A stretch of DNA of 64,000 nucleotides, taken from Polaromonas sp047303325 (GTDB lineage: Bacteria; Pseudomonadota; Gammaproteobacteria; Burkholderiales; Burkholderiaceae_C). Each line of letters starts with the position of its first letter. Within the stretch, counting starts at the first letter, position 1. Made by a program: the position numbers and the translations under genes. The notes under the pieces were generated by a model. It worked only from the letters and a program-made list of their open reading frames with translations, was not told the DNA's origin and ran no database searches. The stretch covers positions 10,934 through 74,933 of the forward strand of contig NZ_JBKBEX010000027.1 of NCBI RefSeq assembly GCF_047303325.1. The letters are read 5' to 3'. Below are positions 6,461 to 15,108 of this stretch, in pieces.

Positions 6461-7712
6461 AGCGGAGAGCCTCCGCCGGGTTCACGCGGCTGGCGCGCCA
6501 GCTCGGGTAGATGGTGGCCAAAAAGGACAGCAGCAGGGAGATGACAACGATGGGCATGATGTCGGCGTATTGCGGTTCGCTGGGCATGCGGCTGATCAGG
6601 TAGATGTCTTTGGGCAAAAAGCTGGCGTTGAGCGCGCGTTCGATCGCCGGCACGATGACGTCGATGTTGAAGGCAATGCCCAGGCCCAGCAGCAGGCCCG
6701 AGAGCGTGCCGATCACGCCGACCAGCGCGCCCTGCACCATGAAGATTTTCATGATGCTTTTCGGGCTGGAGCCCAGGGTGCGCAAAATCGCGATGTCGGC
6801 GCGCTTGTCGGTGACCGTCATGACCAGGGTGCTGACCAGATTGAAGGCGGCCACCGCGACGATGAGCGTGAGGATGATGAACATCATGCGTTTTTCGAGC
6901 TGCACGGCGGCGAACCAGGTCTTGTTCTGGCGCGTCCAGTCGCGTATCAGCAGGTCGCCGCTCAGCGTGCGCGACAGCTCCAGCGCCACTTCGCGCGCCT
7001 GGTGCAAGTCCTTCAGGCGTATGCGTATGCCGGTCGGGCCTTCGAGGCGGAAGATTTTTGCGGCGTCGTCCTGGTGCATCATGACCAGGGCCGAGTCGTA
7101 TTCATAGTGGCCGGAGTCAAAAGTGCCGACCACCGTCATCTGCTTCAAGCGCGGCACCACGCCGGCCGGGGTGACCTGGCCGCTGGGCGCGATCAGGGTG
7201 ACGGTGTCGCCCTCGCGCACGCCCATGGCGCGGGCCAGCTCGCCGCCCAGCACCACGCCGAACTGGCCGGGCACCAGTTTGGCCAGCGTGGGCGCCGAGG
7301 TGACGGCGAGGTCGGTGACCTGGCCTTCAAGGGCGGGGTCTATGCCGCGCACCAGCGTGCCCTTCATGTCTTCACCGCGCGCAAGCAGGGCCTGGGCCGC
7401 GACAAAAGTGGCGGCGCCCGTGACCTGGGGGTTGGCCTTGATTTCGGCGAGGGTTTTGGCCGGATCGGGCAGCGCGACGCCGCCCGGGGCGAAGACCTCG
7501 ATATGGGAGATCACGCCCAGCATGCGGTCGCGCACTTCCTTCTGGAAGCCGTTCATCACGCTGAGCACAATGATGAGGGCGGCGACGCCGAGCGCGATAC
7601 CCAGCATGGAGACACCCGAGATAAAAGAGATAAAACCGTTGCGCCGGGTGGCGCGGCCGGCGCGGGTGTAGCGCCAGCCGAGAATCAGCTCATAGGGGAT
7701 TTGCATACTCAT
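6453..7712 (-). CDS. lolC: Lipoprotein-releasing ABC transporter permease LolC/LolE
   Basis: Inner-membrane permease partner of LolD. The protein opens with PYELILGWRYTR, a hallmark of the family, then a first transmembrane helix around FISGVSMLGIALGVAALIIV and NGFQKEVRDRMLG. A periplasmic MacB-like domain of about 200 residues follows, then three C-terminal helices, ending with YPSWRASRVNPAEALRYE. About 419 residues, the normal size. An in-frame start at 7760 would add 16 basic residues; the start at 7712 is preferred because family members begin a few residues before PYEL, though no strong ribosome site marks it. A single LolC/E-type gene with LolD suggests a homodimeric permease (LolF-like). 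Confidence 0.9.
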   Translation of the reverse strand: MSMQIPYELILGWRYTRAGRATRRNGFISFISGVSMLGIALGVAALIIVLSVMNGFQKEVRDRMLGVISHIEVFAPGGVALPDPAKTLAEIKANPQVTGAATFVAAQALLARGEDMKGTLVRGIDPALEGQVTDLAVTSAPTLAKLVPGQFGVVLGGELARAMGVREGDTVTLIAPSGQVTPAGVVPRLKQMTVVGTFDSGHYEYDSALVMMHQDDAAKIFRLEGPTGIRIRLKDLHQAREVALELSRTLSGDLLIRDWTRQNKTWFAAVQLEKRMMFIILTLIVAVAAFNLVSTLVMTVTDKRADIAILRTLGSSPKSIMKIFMVQGALVGVIGTLSGLLLGLGIAFNIDVIVPAIERALNASFLPKDIYLISRMPSEPQYADIMPIVVISLLLSFLATIYPSWRASRVNPAEALRYE

Positions 7713-7784
7713 CAAGCGGGTGCCCGCGCGGCGGCGGCTGCGTTTTTTTGGAGGACCCATTGTGGCATCCCGGACAATAGCCCC

Positions 7785-8804
7785 ATGTCAGCCAATTCCT
7801 CCACCCCTTTCACCGGGCCGCAACTGCTGCTGCCCTTCGCGGCCTGCGGCGCGGAGGCCTGGCTGCCGGCGATGAAAGCACTGCCGGCCGACAGCACACG
7901 CAACATGGCCCAGCTGCTCAAGGGCATGAAGTCAGTGCACACTGATGAGGCCGATACCCACACGCTGTCGCCGCCGCATGAACGGGCTTTGGCCCGGGCG
8001 CTGGGCATCGCGGATTCGGGCACGCCTGACGGCCTGATTCCCTGGGCGGCGCGCGATGCGGCGCTGCACCTGCCCGGCAGCACGGGCAAGGCCTGGGCCT
8101 GGATCACGCCCTGCCACTGGGCCATGGGCCGCGAGCATGCAACGCTGACGGACCCGGCCGCGCTGGGCCTGCAAGAGGACGAATCGCACGCCCTGCTGGC
8201 GGCAATGCAGCCTTATTTTGAGGGTGACGGCATCACGCTGCACTATGTGCCGGCCCTGGGGCCGGCGCGCTGGCTGGCCGAAGGCGAGCTGTTTCGCAGC
8301 CTGCCCACCGCCTCGCTGGACCGCGTGCTGGGCCGCAATGTGGACCCGTGGCTGCCCAAACAAAACAAGGACGATTCCGGCGGCACGGCGCGCAAGATCA
8401 AGCTGCTGCAAAACGAGATGCAGATGCTGCTTTACACCCATGCGCTCAATGACGAGCGCGCGGCGCGGCGCGAGTTGCCGGTGAATTCGTTCTGGCCCAG
8501 CGGCACGGGTGCGCTGATTGCGGGCTACACGGCTGGCGAAGCGCCAATACCGGCCATGCCGCGCAGCCTGGCGCAAGCCGTGTTTGCCGACGACTGGGCG
8601 GCCTATGCCCAGGCCTGGGCCGCGCTCGATGCGAACGAAATCGCCGCCCTGCTGGCGCGCCAGCGCGCGGGCGAGACCGTGCGGCTGACGCTGTGCGGTG
8701 AGCGCGGCGCGACCACCTTTGAGACGGCGCACCAAGGCCTCTTTGCCAAAATCGCGGCCAGCCTGGCCCCCACCCCTTTGCTAGCGTTGCTGGAACGGCT
8801 GTAA
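7785..8804 (+). CDS. Phosphoglycerate mutase-like/RpfE-type regulatory protein (339 aa)
   Basis: A soluble protein of the family usually annotated as 2,3-bisphosphoglycerate-independent phosphoglycerate mutase-related or RpfE type, found upstream of recJ in many betaproteobacteria. Recognisable segments are ITPCHWAMGREHATLTDPA (about residue 105-124) and LPVNSFWPSGTG (near 230). I do not see the metal-binding motifs of a true iPGM (no D-H-D or D-G set), so enzymatic activity is doubtful; the name reflects family annotation. Divergent from lolC with a short intergenic region, 50 bases ahead of recJ and likely co-transcribed with it. ATG chosen at 7785. Confidence 0.65.
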   Translation: MSANSSTPFTGPQLLLPFAACGAEAWLPAMKALPADSTRNMAQLLKGMKSVHTDEADTHTLSPPHERALARALGIADSGTPDGLIPWAARDAALHLPGSTGKAWAWITPCHWAMGREHATLTDPAALGLQEDESHALLAAMQPYFEGDGITLHYVPALGPARWLAEGELFRSLPTASLDRVLGRNVDPWLPKQNKDDSGGTARKIKLLQNEMQMLLYTHALNDERAARRELPVNSFWPSGTGALIAGYTAGEAPIPAMPRSLAQAVFADDWAAYAQAWAALDANEIAALLARQRAGETVRLTLCGERGATTFETAHQGLFAKIAASLAPTPLLALLERL

Positions 8805-8854
8805 ACCTCAGCGCCCCGGCACCTCCTCATATATAGAGAGTTTTAAACCCCCTC

Positions 8855-10579
8855 ATGAAAATCCAGGTACGAGAAGTCCCGCCGCGCAGCGTCTGGGCGC
8901 TGCAGCAGGCCGGCATACACCCGCTGCTGGCGCAGCTTTATGCGGCGCGGGGCGTGCATTCGGCCGACGAACTTGACGACGGCCTGGGCCGGTTGCTGCC
9001 GCCTTCGTCGCTGCGCGGCGCGCTGGAGGCGGCCAGACTGCTGGCCGACGTGATGGCCGCCGGCAAAAAGATTTGTGTGGTGGCCGATTACGACTGCGAT
9101 GGCGCGACTGCCTGCGCCGTGGCGCTGCGCGGCCTCGGGCTGCTGGGCGCGCGGGATGTGGGCTACCTGGTGCCCGACCGCGTGACCGACGGCTACGGCC
9201 TGACGCCGCCGATTGCCGAGCGCGTGAAAGCCGGCGGCGCCGACTTGCTGGTCACGGTGGACAACGGCATTGCCAGCATGGAGGGCGTGGCGCGCGCGCG
9301 TGAGCTCGGCATGCGGGTGCTGGTGACCGACCACCACCTGCCGGCGCTGAAAGACGGCCTGGTGGTGCTGCCCGAGGCCGACGTGATCGTGAACCCCAAC
9401 CAGCCAGGCTGCACATTTGAAAGCAAGTCGATTGCCGGCGTGGGCGTGATGTTTTATGTGCTGCTGGCGCTGCGGGCCGAGCTGCGCGCGCGTGGCGTGT
9501 TTGATGCGGCCAATCAACCCAAGCTGGATGCCTTGCTGCCTTTGGTGGCACTGGGTACCGTCGCCGACGTGGTGAAGCTGGACGCCAATAACCGCCGGCT
9601 GGTGGCGCAAGGCTTGAAGCGCATACGCGCCGGCCATTTGCCGGCCGGGTTGGCCGGTTTGTTCAGCGCGGCGGGCCGCCAGGCGGCCGCGGCCACCACC
9701 TTTGACTTTGCCTTTGCGCTGGGCCCGCGCATCAATGCGGCGGGCCGCCTCAGCGACATGACGCTGGGCATTGAATGCCTGCTGACCGACGACGCGGCGC
9801 GCGGCGAAGAGCTCGCCAAGACGCTGGACGGCATCAACCGCGAACGCCGCGACATCGAGGCCGGCATGCGCGAGCAGGCGCAGCTGGCGGCCGACGCGAT
9901 GATCGACGAAGACGAGGAGCCGCCGCCGGCGATCGCGATTTTCGACCCGGAGTTCCATGAGGGTGTGGTCGGCATCGTCGCTTCACGCGTGAAGGACAAG
10001 CTGCACAGGCCGACCTTTGTGTTTGCCGCCAGCCAGGCGCCGGGCAAGGAGCATGAGCTCAAGGGCTCGGGCCGCTCGATTCCGGGTTTCCATTTGCGCG
10101 ATGCGCTGGACCTGGTGACCAAGCGCCACCCGGGCGTGCTGCTGCGTTTTGGCGGCCATGCGATGGCGGCCGGCTGCACCATCGCCGAGGAAAATTTCGA
10201 GCTCTTCGAGCAGGCGCTGCAGCAGGTGGCGCATGAATGGCTGGACGCGGCCACGCTGACGCGCCGCATGGACACCGACGGCCCGCTGGCGCCCGAATAC
10301 CGGCGCGCCGACCTGGTCGACACACTGCACAAGGAAGTCTGGGGCCAGGGTTTTGCCGCGCCCACCTTTAGCGAGGTGGTGGAAGTGGTGTCGCAGCGCC
10401 TGGTCGGCGAAAAACACCTGGCGCTCAAGCTCAAGCACCAGGGCCAGCCGGTGGACGGCATCTGGTTCGGCCATACCGAGACGCTGCCGGCCCGGGTCAA
10501 GCTGGCCTTCCGGCTGGACGCCGACGAATGGCAGGGCGTGAAGCGCGTGCGCTTTCTGGTCGAGGGCGCGGAAATCTGA
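8855..10579 (+). CDS. recJ: Single-stranded-DNA-specific 5'-3' exonuclease RecJ
   Basis: DHH-family nuclease that digests single-stranded DNA 5'-3' in RecF-pathway repair, mismatch repair and base excision repair. All catalytic motifs are visible: DYDCDG (residues 78-83), VDNG (135-138), DHH (159-161), then NPNQPGC and an ARG-free core. The DHHA1 half has HEGVVGIVASR, KGSGRSIPGFHLRDAL and RFGGHAMAAGC. A C-terminal OB domain (VEVVSQRLVGEKHLALKL) follows. The 574-aa length is normal. Start preceded by a short AT-rich leader with no strong ribosome site; the N-terminal MKIQVREVPPRSVW is typical. Ends near a hairpin that separates it from the convergent GST gene. Confidence 0.96.
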   Translation: MKIQVREVPPRSVWALQQAGIHPLLAQLYAARGVHSADELDDGLGRLLPPSSLRGALEAARLLADVMAAGKKICVVADYDCDGATACAVALRGLGLLGARDVGYLVPDRVTDGYGLTPPIAERVKAGGADLLVTVDNGIASMEGVARARELGMRVLVTDHHLPALKDGLVVLPEADVIVNPNQPGCTFESKSIAGVGVMFYVLLALRAELRARGVFDAANQPKLDALLPLVALGTVADVVKLDANNRRLVAQGLKRIRAGHLPAGLAGLFSAAGRQAAAATTFDFAFALGPRINAAGRLSDMTLGIECLLTDDAARGEELAKTLDGINRERRDIEAGMREQAQLAADAMIDEDEEPPPAIAIFDPEFHEGVVGIVASRVKDKLHRPTFVFAASQAPGKEHELKGSGRSIPGFHLRDALDLVTKRHPGVLLRFGGHAMAAGCTIAEENFELFEQALQQVAHEWLDAATLTRRMDTDGPLAPEYRRADLVDTLHKEVWGQGFAAPTFSEVVEVVSQRLVGEKHLALKLKHQGQPVDGIWFGHTETLPARVKLAFRLDADEWQGVKRVRFLVEGAEI

Positions 10580-10614
10580 GTGTTGCCGGTGAGGCACCTC
10601 CTCCCCGCCCTCCC

Positions 10615-10639
10615 CGCCTTCCCTTGGCGAGGGAAGGCG
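10615..10639. repeat. Hairpin between convergent recJ and GST genes
   Basis: CGCCTTCCC (10615-10623) and GGGAAGGCG (10631-10639) form a perfect nine-base stem with a seven-base loop. The GGGAAGGCGCAGG edge recurs at 17492-17504, so it belongs to a dispersed intergenic repeat family. It may act as a transcriptional barrier between the converging genes; there is no T-run. Confidence 0.6.
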
Positions 10640-10649
10640 CAGGGGGACC

Positions 10650-11318
10650 TCACTGCAGTTCGAACTCGCCGCCGCGCTCTATCGCGCGCTGGTAGGCGGG
10701 CCTGGCGTGTATGCGCGCGAGGAAGTCCATTAAACGCGGCCGGCTTTCGTTGAGCCCGCCGCGCGCGGCGGCGGCTTCCAGCGGGAAGCTCATTTGGATG
10801 TCGGCGCCGCTGAACTCCTTGCCGGCAAACCAGCCGCCCTGGGGCAATGACATTTCAAGAAAGTCCAGGTGCTGCCTGAGCTGCGGTTCGATAAAGGTCT
10901 TCTTGACCTTGCCGGCGATGCCGCGCGCAATCGGCTTCACAAAAAACGGCATGGGCGAATTCTCGATCTTGTCGAAGACCAGCTTGAGCAAGAGCGGCGG
11001 CATGGCCGAGCCTTCGGCGTAGTGCAGCCAGTAGGTGTAGCGCAGGTGCTCGGGCGTGCCGGCCGGGGGCGCCAGCCGCCCGGCGCCGTAACGGCCCACC
11101 AGGTAATCGATGATGGCGCCCGATTCGGCCAGTGTGAGTTCACCGTCAGTGATGACCGGCGATTTACCGAGCGGGTGCACCGCACGCAGCGAAGGCGGGG
11201 CGAGCATGGTTTTGGGGTCGCGCTGGTAGCGCTGGATCTCATAGGGCAGGCCCAGCTCCTCCATGAGCCAGAGGATGCGTTGCGAGCGGGAGTTGTTCAG
11301 GTGGTGCAGGGTGATCAA
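10650..11318 (-). CDS. Glutathione S-transferase family protein (222 aa)
   Basis: The N-terminal thioredoxin-like domain begins LITLHHLNNSRSQRILW, with the catalytic-type serine/asparagine region, LPYEIQRYQRD, HPLGKSPVI (cis-proline) and LAESGAIIDYLV (glutathione gamma-glutamyl contact E-S). An all-helical C-terminal domain with GGWFAGKEFSGADIQMSFP follows, the conserved N-capping motif. A TTG start at 11318 has GGAG seven bases upstream and gives the canonical N-terminus; an ATG at 11363 would add 15 unconserved residues. Cytosolic glutathione conjugation or reduction is the family role; substrate unknown. Confidence 0.88.
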   Translation of the reverse strand: MITLHHLNNSRSQRILWLMEELGLPYEIQRYQRDPKTMLAPPSLRAVHPLGKSPVITDGELTLAESGAIIDYLVGRYGAGRLAPPAGTPEHLRYTYWLHYAEGSAMPPLLLKLVFDKIENSPMPFFVKPIARGIAGKVKKTFIEPQLRQHLDFLEMSLPQGGWFAGKEFSGADIQMSFPLEAAAARGGLNESRPRLMDFLARIHARPAYQRAIERGGEFELQ

Positions 11319-11462
11319 GGGGCGGCTCCGTTGGACATCAGCGATGGACGCATGGTAGGCCATGCCGCACCGCCCTGAAGCCGCCACAGCCGCCACGGCG
11401 CGCACCGCGGCCGGCCGCCTTCGCACCCCGCAGGGGCGACCGGGGCACCAGAAACAGGCATT

Positions 11463-11525
11463 TTGTACACAATCTTCTAAAAAATCGCATACAAAGCTGG
11501 CACAGGCCTTGCACACAAGGCCGGC
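11463..11525 (+). promoter_or_regulatory. Leader of the ABC transporter operon: repeated TTGYACACAA and a hairpin over the ribosome site
   Basis: TTGTACACAA at 11463-11472 and TTGCACACAA at 11509-11518 are near-identical TTGT-N2-ACAA-type half-palindromes 46 bases apart, fitting a dimeric GntR-family operator; such a regulator is encoded in this operon. The second copy is part of a perfect hairpin, GGCCTTG (11505-11511), loop CACA, CAAGGCC (11516-11522). Its 3' arm contains the likely Shine-Dalgarno AAGG, five bases before the ATG. Confidence 0.5.
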
Positions 11526-12581
11526 ATGAACGCCCTTGCCAGCCCCGCGCCCGCCGCCATTGAAGCCATCGCGCTGACCAAACGCTATGCGCAGCAGGAC
11601 AGGCCAGCGGTGGACGGCATCCACCTGCGCATTGCCGGCGGCAGCTACTGCTGCCTGCTGGGACCTTCGGGCTGCGGCAAAAGCACGACGCTGCGCATGA
11701 TGGCGGGCCATGAGTCGGTCACCAGCGGCGACATCCTGCTGGAAAACCGCAACATCACCGACCTGCCGGCCGCCGGCCGGGGCACGGCCATGATGTTCCA
11801 GAGCTTCGCGCTGTTCCCGCACCTGTCGGCGCTGGACAACGTGGCCTTCAGCCTCAAGATGAAAGGGGTGGACAAGGCGGCGCGGCGGCGCCAGGCCCAG
11901 GAGCTGCTGGAGCGGGTGGCCATGGGCCACCTGGCCGAACGCAAGCCGGCCGAACTCTCGGGCGGACAGCAACAGCGTGTGGCGCTGGCGCGCGCGCTGA
12001 TCACCCAGCCGCGCGTGCTGCTGCTGGATGAGCCGTTGTCGGCGCTGGACCCGTTTTTGCGCATCCAGATGCGCGCCGAGCTGCGCCGCTGGCAAAAAGA
12101 GCTGGGCCTGACCTTTATCCACGTCACCCATTCGCAGGAAGAAGCGATGGCGCTGGCCGACACCATGGTGGTGATGAACCACGGCCGCATCGAGCAGCAG
12201 GGCTCGCCCCACGAGATCTACAACCGCCCCGCCAGCGAATTCGTGGCGCGCTTCATGGGCGGGCACAACGTGCTGGACACGCCGGCGGGCCGCATAGGCG
12301 TGCGCACCGACCACATGCGCATCACGCCGGCCGGCGAGGCCGCGCCCGACGCGCCGCACAACCGGCGCGCCGTGGTCACCGACGTCGAATACCAGGGCAC
12401 TTATGTGCTGCTGGGCCTGCAGAACCCGGGCGTGTCGCTGAGCGCCAGCAGCACGGCCGAGCTGTCGGTGATGCTGCCCGAAGCGGCTTTCGCGGCCCGG
12501 CCCTATGCACCCGGCGACGCGGTGCAGCTGTCGTGGGCGCCCGAGGCGGCGCACACGCTGCGCGCCGCGGCTCCGGCCTGA
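11526..12581 (+). CDS. ABC importer ATPase, PotA/spermidine-putrescine type
   Basis: ATPase of a polyamine/opine/Fe3+-type (PotABCD-like) importer. Walker A GPSGCGKST (residues 46-54), Q-loop MMFQSFALFPHLSALDNV, signature LSGGQQQ (144-150), Walker B VLLLDEP (164-170), H-loop VTHSQEEA. It has a C-terminal TOBE-like domain of about 110 residues after MGGHNVL. The gene heads an operon with binding protein, two permeases, a GntR regulator and an Asp/Glu racemase-like protein, so the substrate is more likely an amino-acid, hydantoin- or ureide-type molecule than a polyamine; that is inference from context. Confidence 0.9.
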   Translation: MNALASPAPAAIEAIALTKRYAQQDRPAVDGIHLRIAGGSYCCLLGPSGCGKSTTLRMMAGHESVTSGDILLENRNITDLPAAGRGTAMMFQSFALFPHLSALDNVAFSLKMKGVDKAARRRQAQELLERVAMGHLAERKPAELSGGQQQRVALARALITQPRVLLLDEPLSALDPFLRIQMRAELRRWQKELGLTFIHVTHSQEEAMALADTMVVMNHGRIEQQGSPHEIYNRPASEFVARFMGGHNVLDTPAGRIGVRTDHMRITPAGEAAPDAPHNRRAVVTDVEYQGTYVLLGLQNPGVSLSASSTAELSVMLPEAAFAARPYAPGDAVQLSWAPEAAHTLRAAAPA

Positions 12582-12658
12582 CACCGCCCTTGTTTTGTCC
12601 ACCGTTTTCCAACCGTCCCTTCGCAAGAAGATTTCCACCCCAGCACAGGAGTTTCACC

Positions 12659-13963
12659 ATGTCCGACGCCCTTCCTGACCCAAAAGACCCGCAAACCATC
12701 GCCGACGGCGCCCCCGCGGGCGGCCTGCCGCGCCGCGCCCTGCTCAAGGGCACGGCGGGCATCCTGGCCACGGGGATGTTCCCGGCCGTGCATGCGCAGG
12801 AAAAAATCGTGTTGCGCTACCTGGGCACCGCGGTGAACCAGGACAAGGCGATCGCCGAAAAATTCAAGGCCGACACCGGCATCACCATCCAGTACGTGGC
12901 CGTCACCACCGACGACGTGACCAAACGCGCGGTGACCGCGCCCAACAGCTTCGACCTGATAGACACCGAGTACTTCTCGCTCAAGAAGATCGTGCCCACC
13001 GGCAACTTGAAGGGCATAGACACCAAAAAGATCAAGAACGCCGACAAGATCACCACGCTGTTCACCACCGGCACCGTGGCCGGCAAGGCCGTGGGCGACC
13101 AGGGCACGGCGCCCAAGAAGGTGATCTACCTGGAGGGCGAAAAGAGCAAGGTCTTCGCCAAGAGCCCGACGCAGTTCATGTCGCTGATCCCCACGGTGTA
13201 CAACGCCGACACGCTGGGCATACGCCCCGACCTCATCAAGCGCCCCATCAATTCCTGGGCCGAGCTGCTGAACCCCGAGTTCAAGGGCAAGGCCGCGATC
13301 CTGAACATCCCTTCCATCGGCATCATGGACGCGGCCATGGTGGTGGAAGCCAAGGGCATCTACAAATACCCGGACAAGGGCAACATGACCAAAAAGGAGA
13401 TCGACCTCACGATCGCCACGCTGATCGAGGCCAAGAAGGCCGGCCAGTTCCGCGCGCTGTGGAAGGACTTCAACGAATCGGTCAACCTGATGGCTTCGGG
13501 CGAGGTGGTGATCCAGTCGATGTGGAGCCCCGCCGTGACGGCCGTGCGCACCAAGGGCATCGCCTGCAACTTCCAGCCGCTCAAGGAAGGCTACCGCGCC
13601 TGGGCCGCCGGCTTCGGCCTGCCCGCCACGCTCTCGGGCAAGAAGCTGGACGGCGCCTATGAATTCATCAACTGGTTCCTCGACGGCTGGGCCGGCGCCT
13701 ACCTGAACCGCCAGGGCTATTACAGCGCCGTGCTGGAAACCGCCAAGGCCAAGATGGAAGCCTATGAGTGGGCCTACTGGATGGAAGGCAAGCCCGCCTC
13801 GCAGGACATCAAGAGCCCCACCGGCGACGTGCTGGCCAAGGCCGGCGCGGTGCGCGACGGCGGCAGCTACGAGGCGCGCATGGGCGGCATCGCCTGCTGG
13901 AATGCGGTCATGGATGAGAACAACTACATGGTCCAGAAATGGAATGAGTTCGTCGCGGCCTAG
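12659..13963 (+). CDS. ABC transporter substrate-binding protein, PotD-like, Tat signal
   Basis: Periplasmic solute-binding protein of 434 residues. The N-terminus has a long hydrophilic leader, then PRRALLKGTAGILATG and an A-x-A cleavage site (VHA before QEK). The twin arginine and K suggest Tat export of a folded protein. The mature part has type-II binding-protein features (VLRYLGTAVN, then FDLIDTEYFS, MSLIPTVYNADTLG and ASGEVVIQSMWSPAV). AGGAG about ten bases upstream supports the ATG at 12659. Followed by a tandem-repeat spacer before the permeases, a common way of keeping binding-protein levels high. Confidence 0.9.
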   Translation: MSDALPDPKDPQTIADGAPAGGLPRRALLKGTAGILATGMFPAVHAQEKIVLRYLGTAVNQDKAIAEKFKADTGITIQYVAVTTDDVTKRAVTAPNSFDLIDTEYFSLKKIVPTGNLKGIDTKKIKNADKITTLFTTGTVAGKAVGDQGTAPKKVIYLEGEKSKVFAKSPTQFMSLIPTVYNADTLGIRPDLIKRPINSWAELLNPEFKGKAAILNIPSIGIMDAAMVVEAKGIYKYPDKGNMTKKEIDLTIATLIEAKKAGQFRALWKDFNESVNLMASGEVVIQSMWSPAVTAVRTKGIACNFQPLKEGYRAWAAGFGLPATLSGKKLDGAYEFINWFLDGWAGAYLNRQGYYSAVLETAKAKMEAYEWAYWMEGKPASQDIKSPTGDVLAKAGAVRDGGSYEARMGGIACWNAVMDENNYMVQKWNEFVAA

Positions 13964-13969
13964 ATGTAG

Positions 13970-14140
13970 GCACACCCCTGTTGCCGCTCACTTCGTGTAG
14001 CGGCCTCTCCCCTTGCAGGGGACGCCCGCTGCGGCCCGGCGAAGCCGTGGATTTGGCACACCCCCGTGGTCGCTCACTTCGTGTAGCGGCCTCCCCCCTT
14101 GCAGGGGACGACAGCTGCGGCCCGGCAAAGCCGGTTCCGC
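13970..14140. repeat. 86-bp imperfect tandem repeat with CCCCTTGCAGGGG hairpins between binding protein and permease genes
   Basis: Copy 1 starts at 13970 and copy 2 at 14056, both opening GCACACCCC and sharing GCTCACTTCGTGTAGCGGCC and a CCCCT-TGC-AGGGG hairpin. The end of copy 2 (14117-14140, GCGGCCCGGCAAAG and CCGGTTCCGC) is present as an exact reverse complement at 20042-20065, so it is a dispersed element. It separates the substrate-binding gene from the permeases. Confidence 0.8.
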
Positions 14141-14193
14141 GCTGTCTGCGAACAGGCTTGCGTTTGGAATTGGATTTTTAACTTCGGGTCGTC

Positions 14194-15108
14194 ATGAGTA
14201 CACCGGCAATCACTGCACATTCCGCTCCGGCCAAGGCGCCGGGGCGCAGCCTTGCCGCCTGGTGGCAGGCGCTGCCGCTGGCGTCGGTGTTTGTGCTGTT
14301 CTTCCTGATTCCCCTGGCGCTGGTGCTGACGGTGAGCTTCTGGGACTTCAATGAGTACGAGTTGCTGCCCGGCTTCACGCTGAAGAATTACTTCGCCATT
14401 TTTGAGGGCTGCGGCAGCGGCGCGGACCTGTGCGTGACCTTCAAGACCTATCTGTCGACCTTCAAGTTCAGCGTCTTGGTCTGGCTGATCACGCTGGTGA
14501 CCGGTTTCACCGTGTCCTACTTCCTGGCCTTCCATGTGCGTTCGCAGGGCGCGCAGACGCTGCTCTTCGTGCTGTGCACCATCCCGTTCTGGACGTCGAA
14601 CGTGATCCGCATGATCTCCTGGGTGCCGCTGCTGGGCCGCAACGGCCTGGTCAACCAGAGCCTGCTGGGCATGGGCGTGGTGAACCAGCCGCTCGAGTGG
14701 CTGCTGTTCTCGGACTTTTCGGTGGTGCTGGCTTTTGTGCACCTGTACACCATGTTCATGATCGTGCCCATCTTCAACTCCATGATGCGCATAGACCGCA
14801 GCCTGATCGAGGCGGCCAATGACAGCGGCGCCTCAGCCTGGCAGACGCTGTGGAACGTCATCGTGCCGCTGTCGCGCACCGGCATCATCATCGGCTCCAT
14901 CTTTGTGCTCACCATCGTGATGGGCGACTTCGTGACGATAGGCGTGATGGGCGGCCAGCAGATCGCCTCCATCGGCAAGGTCATCCAGGTGCAGACGTCT
15001 TACCTGCAGTTCCCGCTGGCGGCGGCCAATGCGGTGATCCTGCTGGCCGTGGTGCTGATGATCATCTGGGCCTTGACGCGGCTGGTCGATATCCGCAAGG
15101 AGCTCTGA
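14194..15108 (+). CDS. ABC transporter permease, PotB-like
   Basis: Inner-membrane permease of 304 residues with six predicted helices. A first helix near residues 28-50 is followed by a periplasmic loop. The EAA loop that contacts the ATPase is visible as EAANDSGASAWQTLWNVIVPLS around residues 208-229, with the conserved glycine in the position expected for the family. The stop is followed directly by the next ATG (TGAATG), so both permeases are translated together. It forms a heterodimer with the next gene's product. Confidence 0.92.
   Translation: MSTPAITAHSAPAKAPGRSLAAWWQALPLASVFVLFFLIPLALVLTVSFWDFNEYELLPGFTLKNYFAIFEGCGSGADLCVTFKTYLSTFKFSVLVWLITLVTGFTVSYFLAFHVRSQGAQTLLFVLCTIPFWTSNVIRMISWVPLLGRNGLVNQSLLGMGVVNQPLEWLLFSDFSVVLAFVHLYTMFMIVPIFNSMMRIDRSLIEAANDSGASAWQTLWNVIVPLSRTGIIIGSIFVLTIVMGDFVTIGVMGGQQIASIGKVIQVQTSYLQFPLAAANAVILLAVVLMIIWALTRLVDIRKEL

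Noticed and set aside
6099..8804. A 901-codon open frame on the plus strand opposite lolD and lolC, with its 3' part real
   Set aside because: Only the segment from 7785 on encodes a plausible protein. The first 560 codons are an antisense shadow of the lolCD genes caused by high GC, with H/Q/R/G-rich composition.
10650..12638. A 662-codon minus-strand frame covering GST and the region opposite the PotA-like gene
   Set aside because: The N-terminal 440 codons are antisense to a well-supported ABC ATPase gene and have shadow composition; only 10650-11318 is a real gene.
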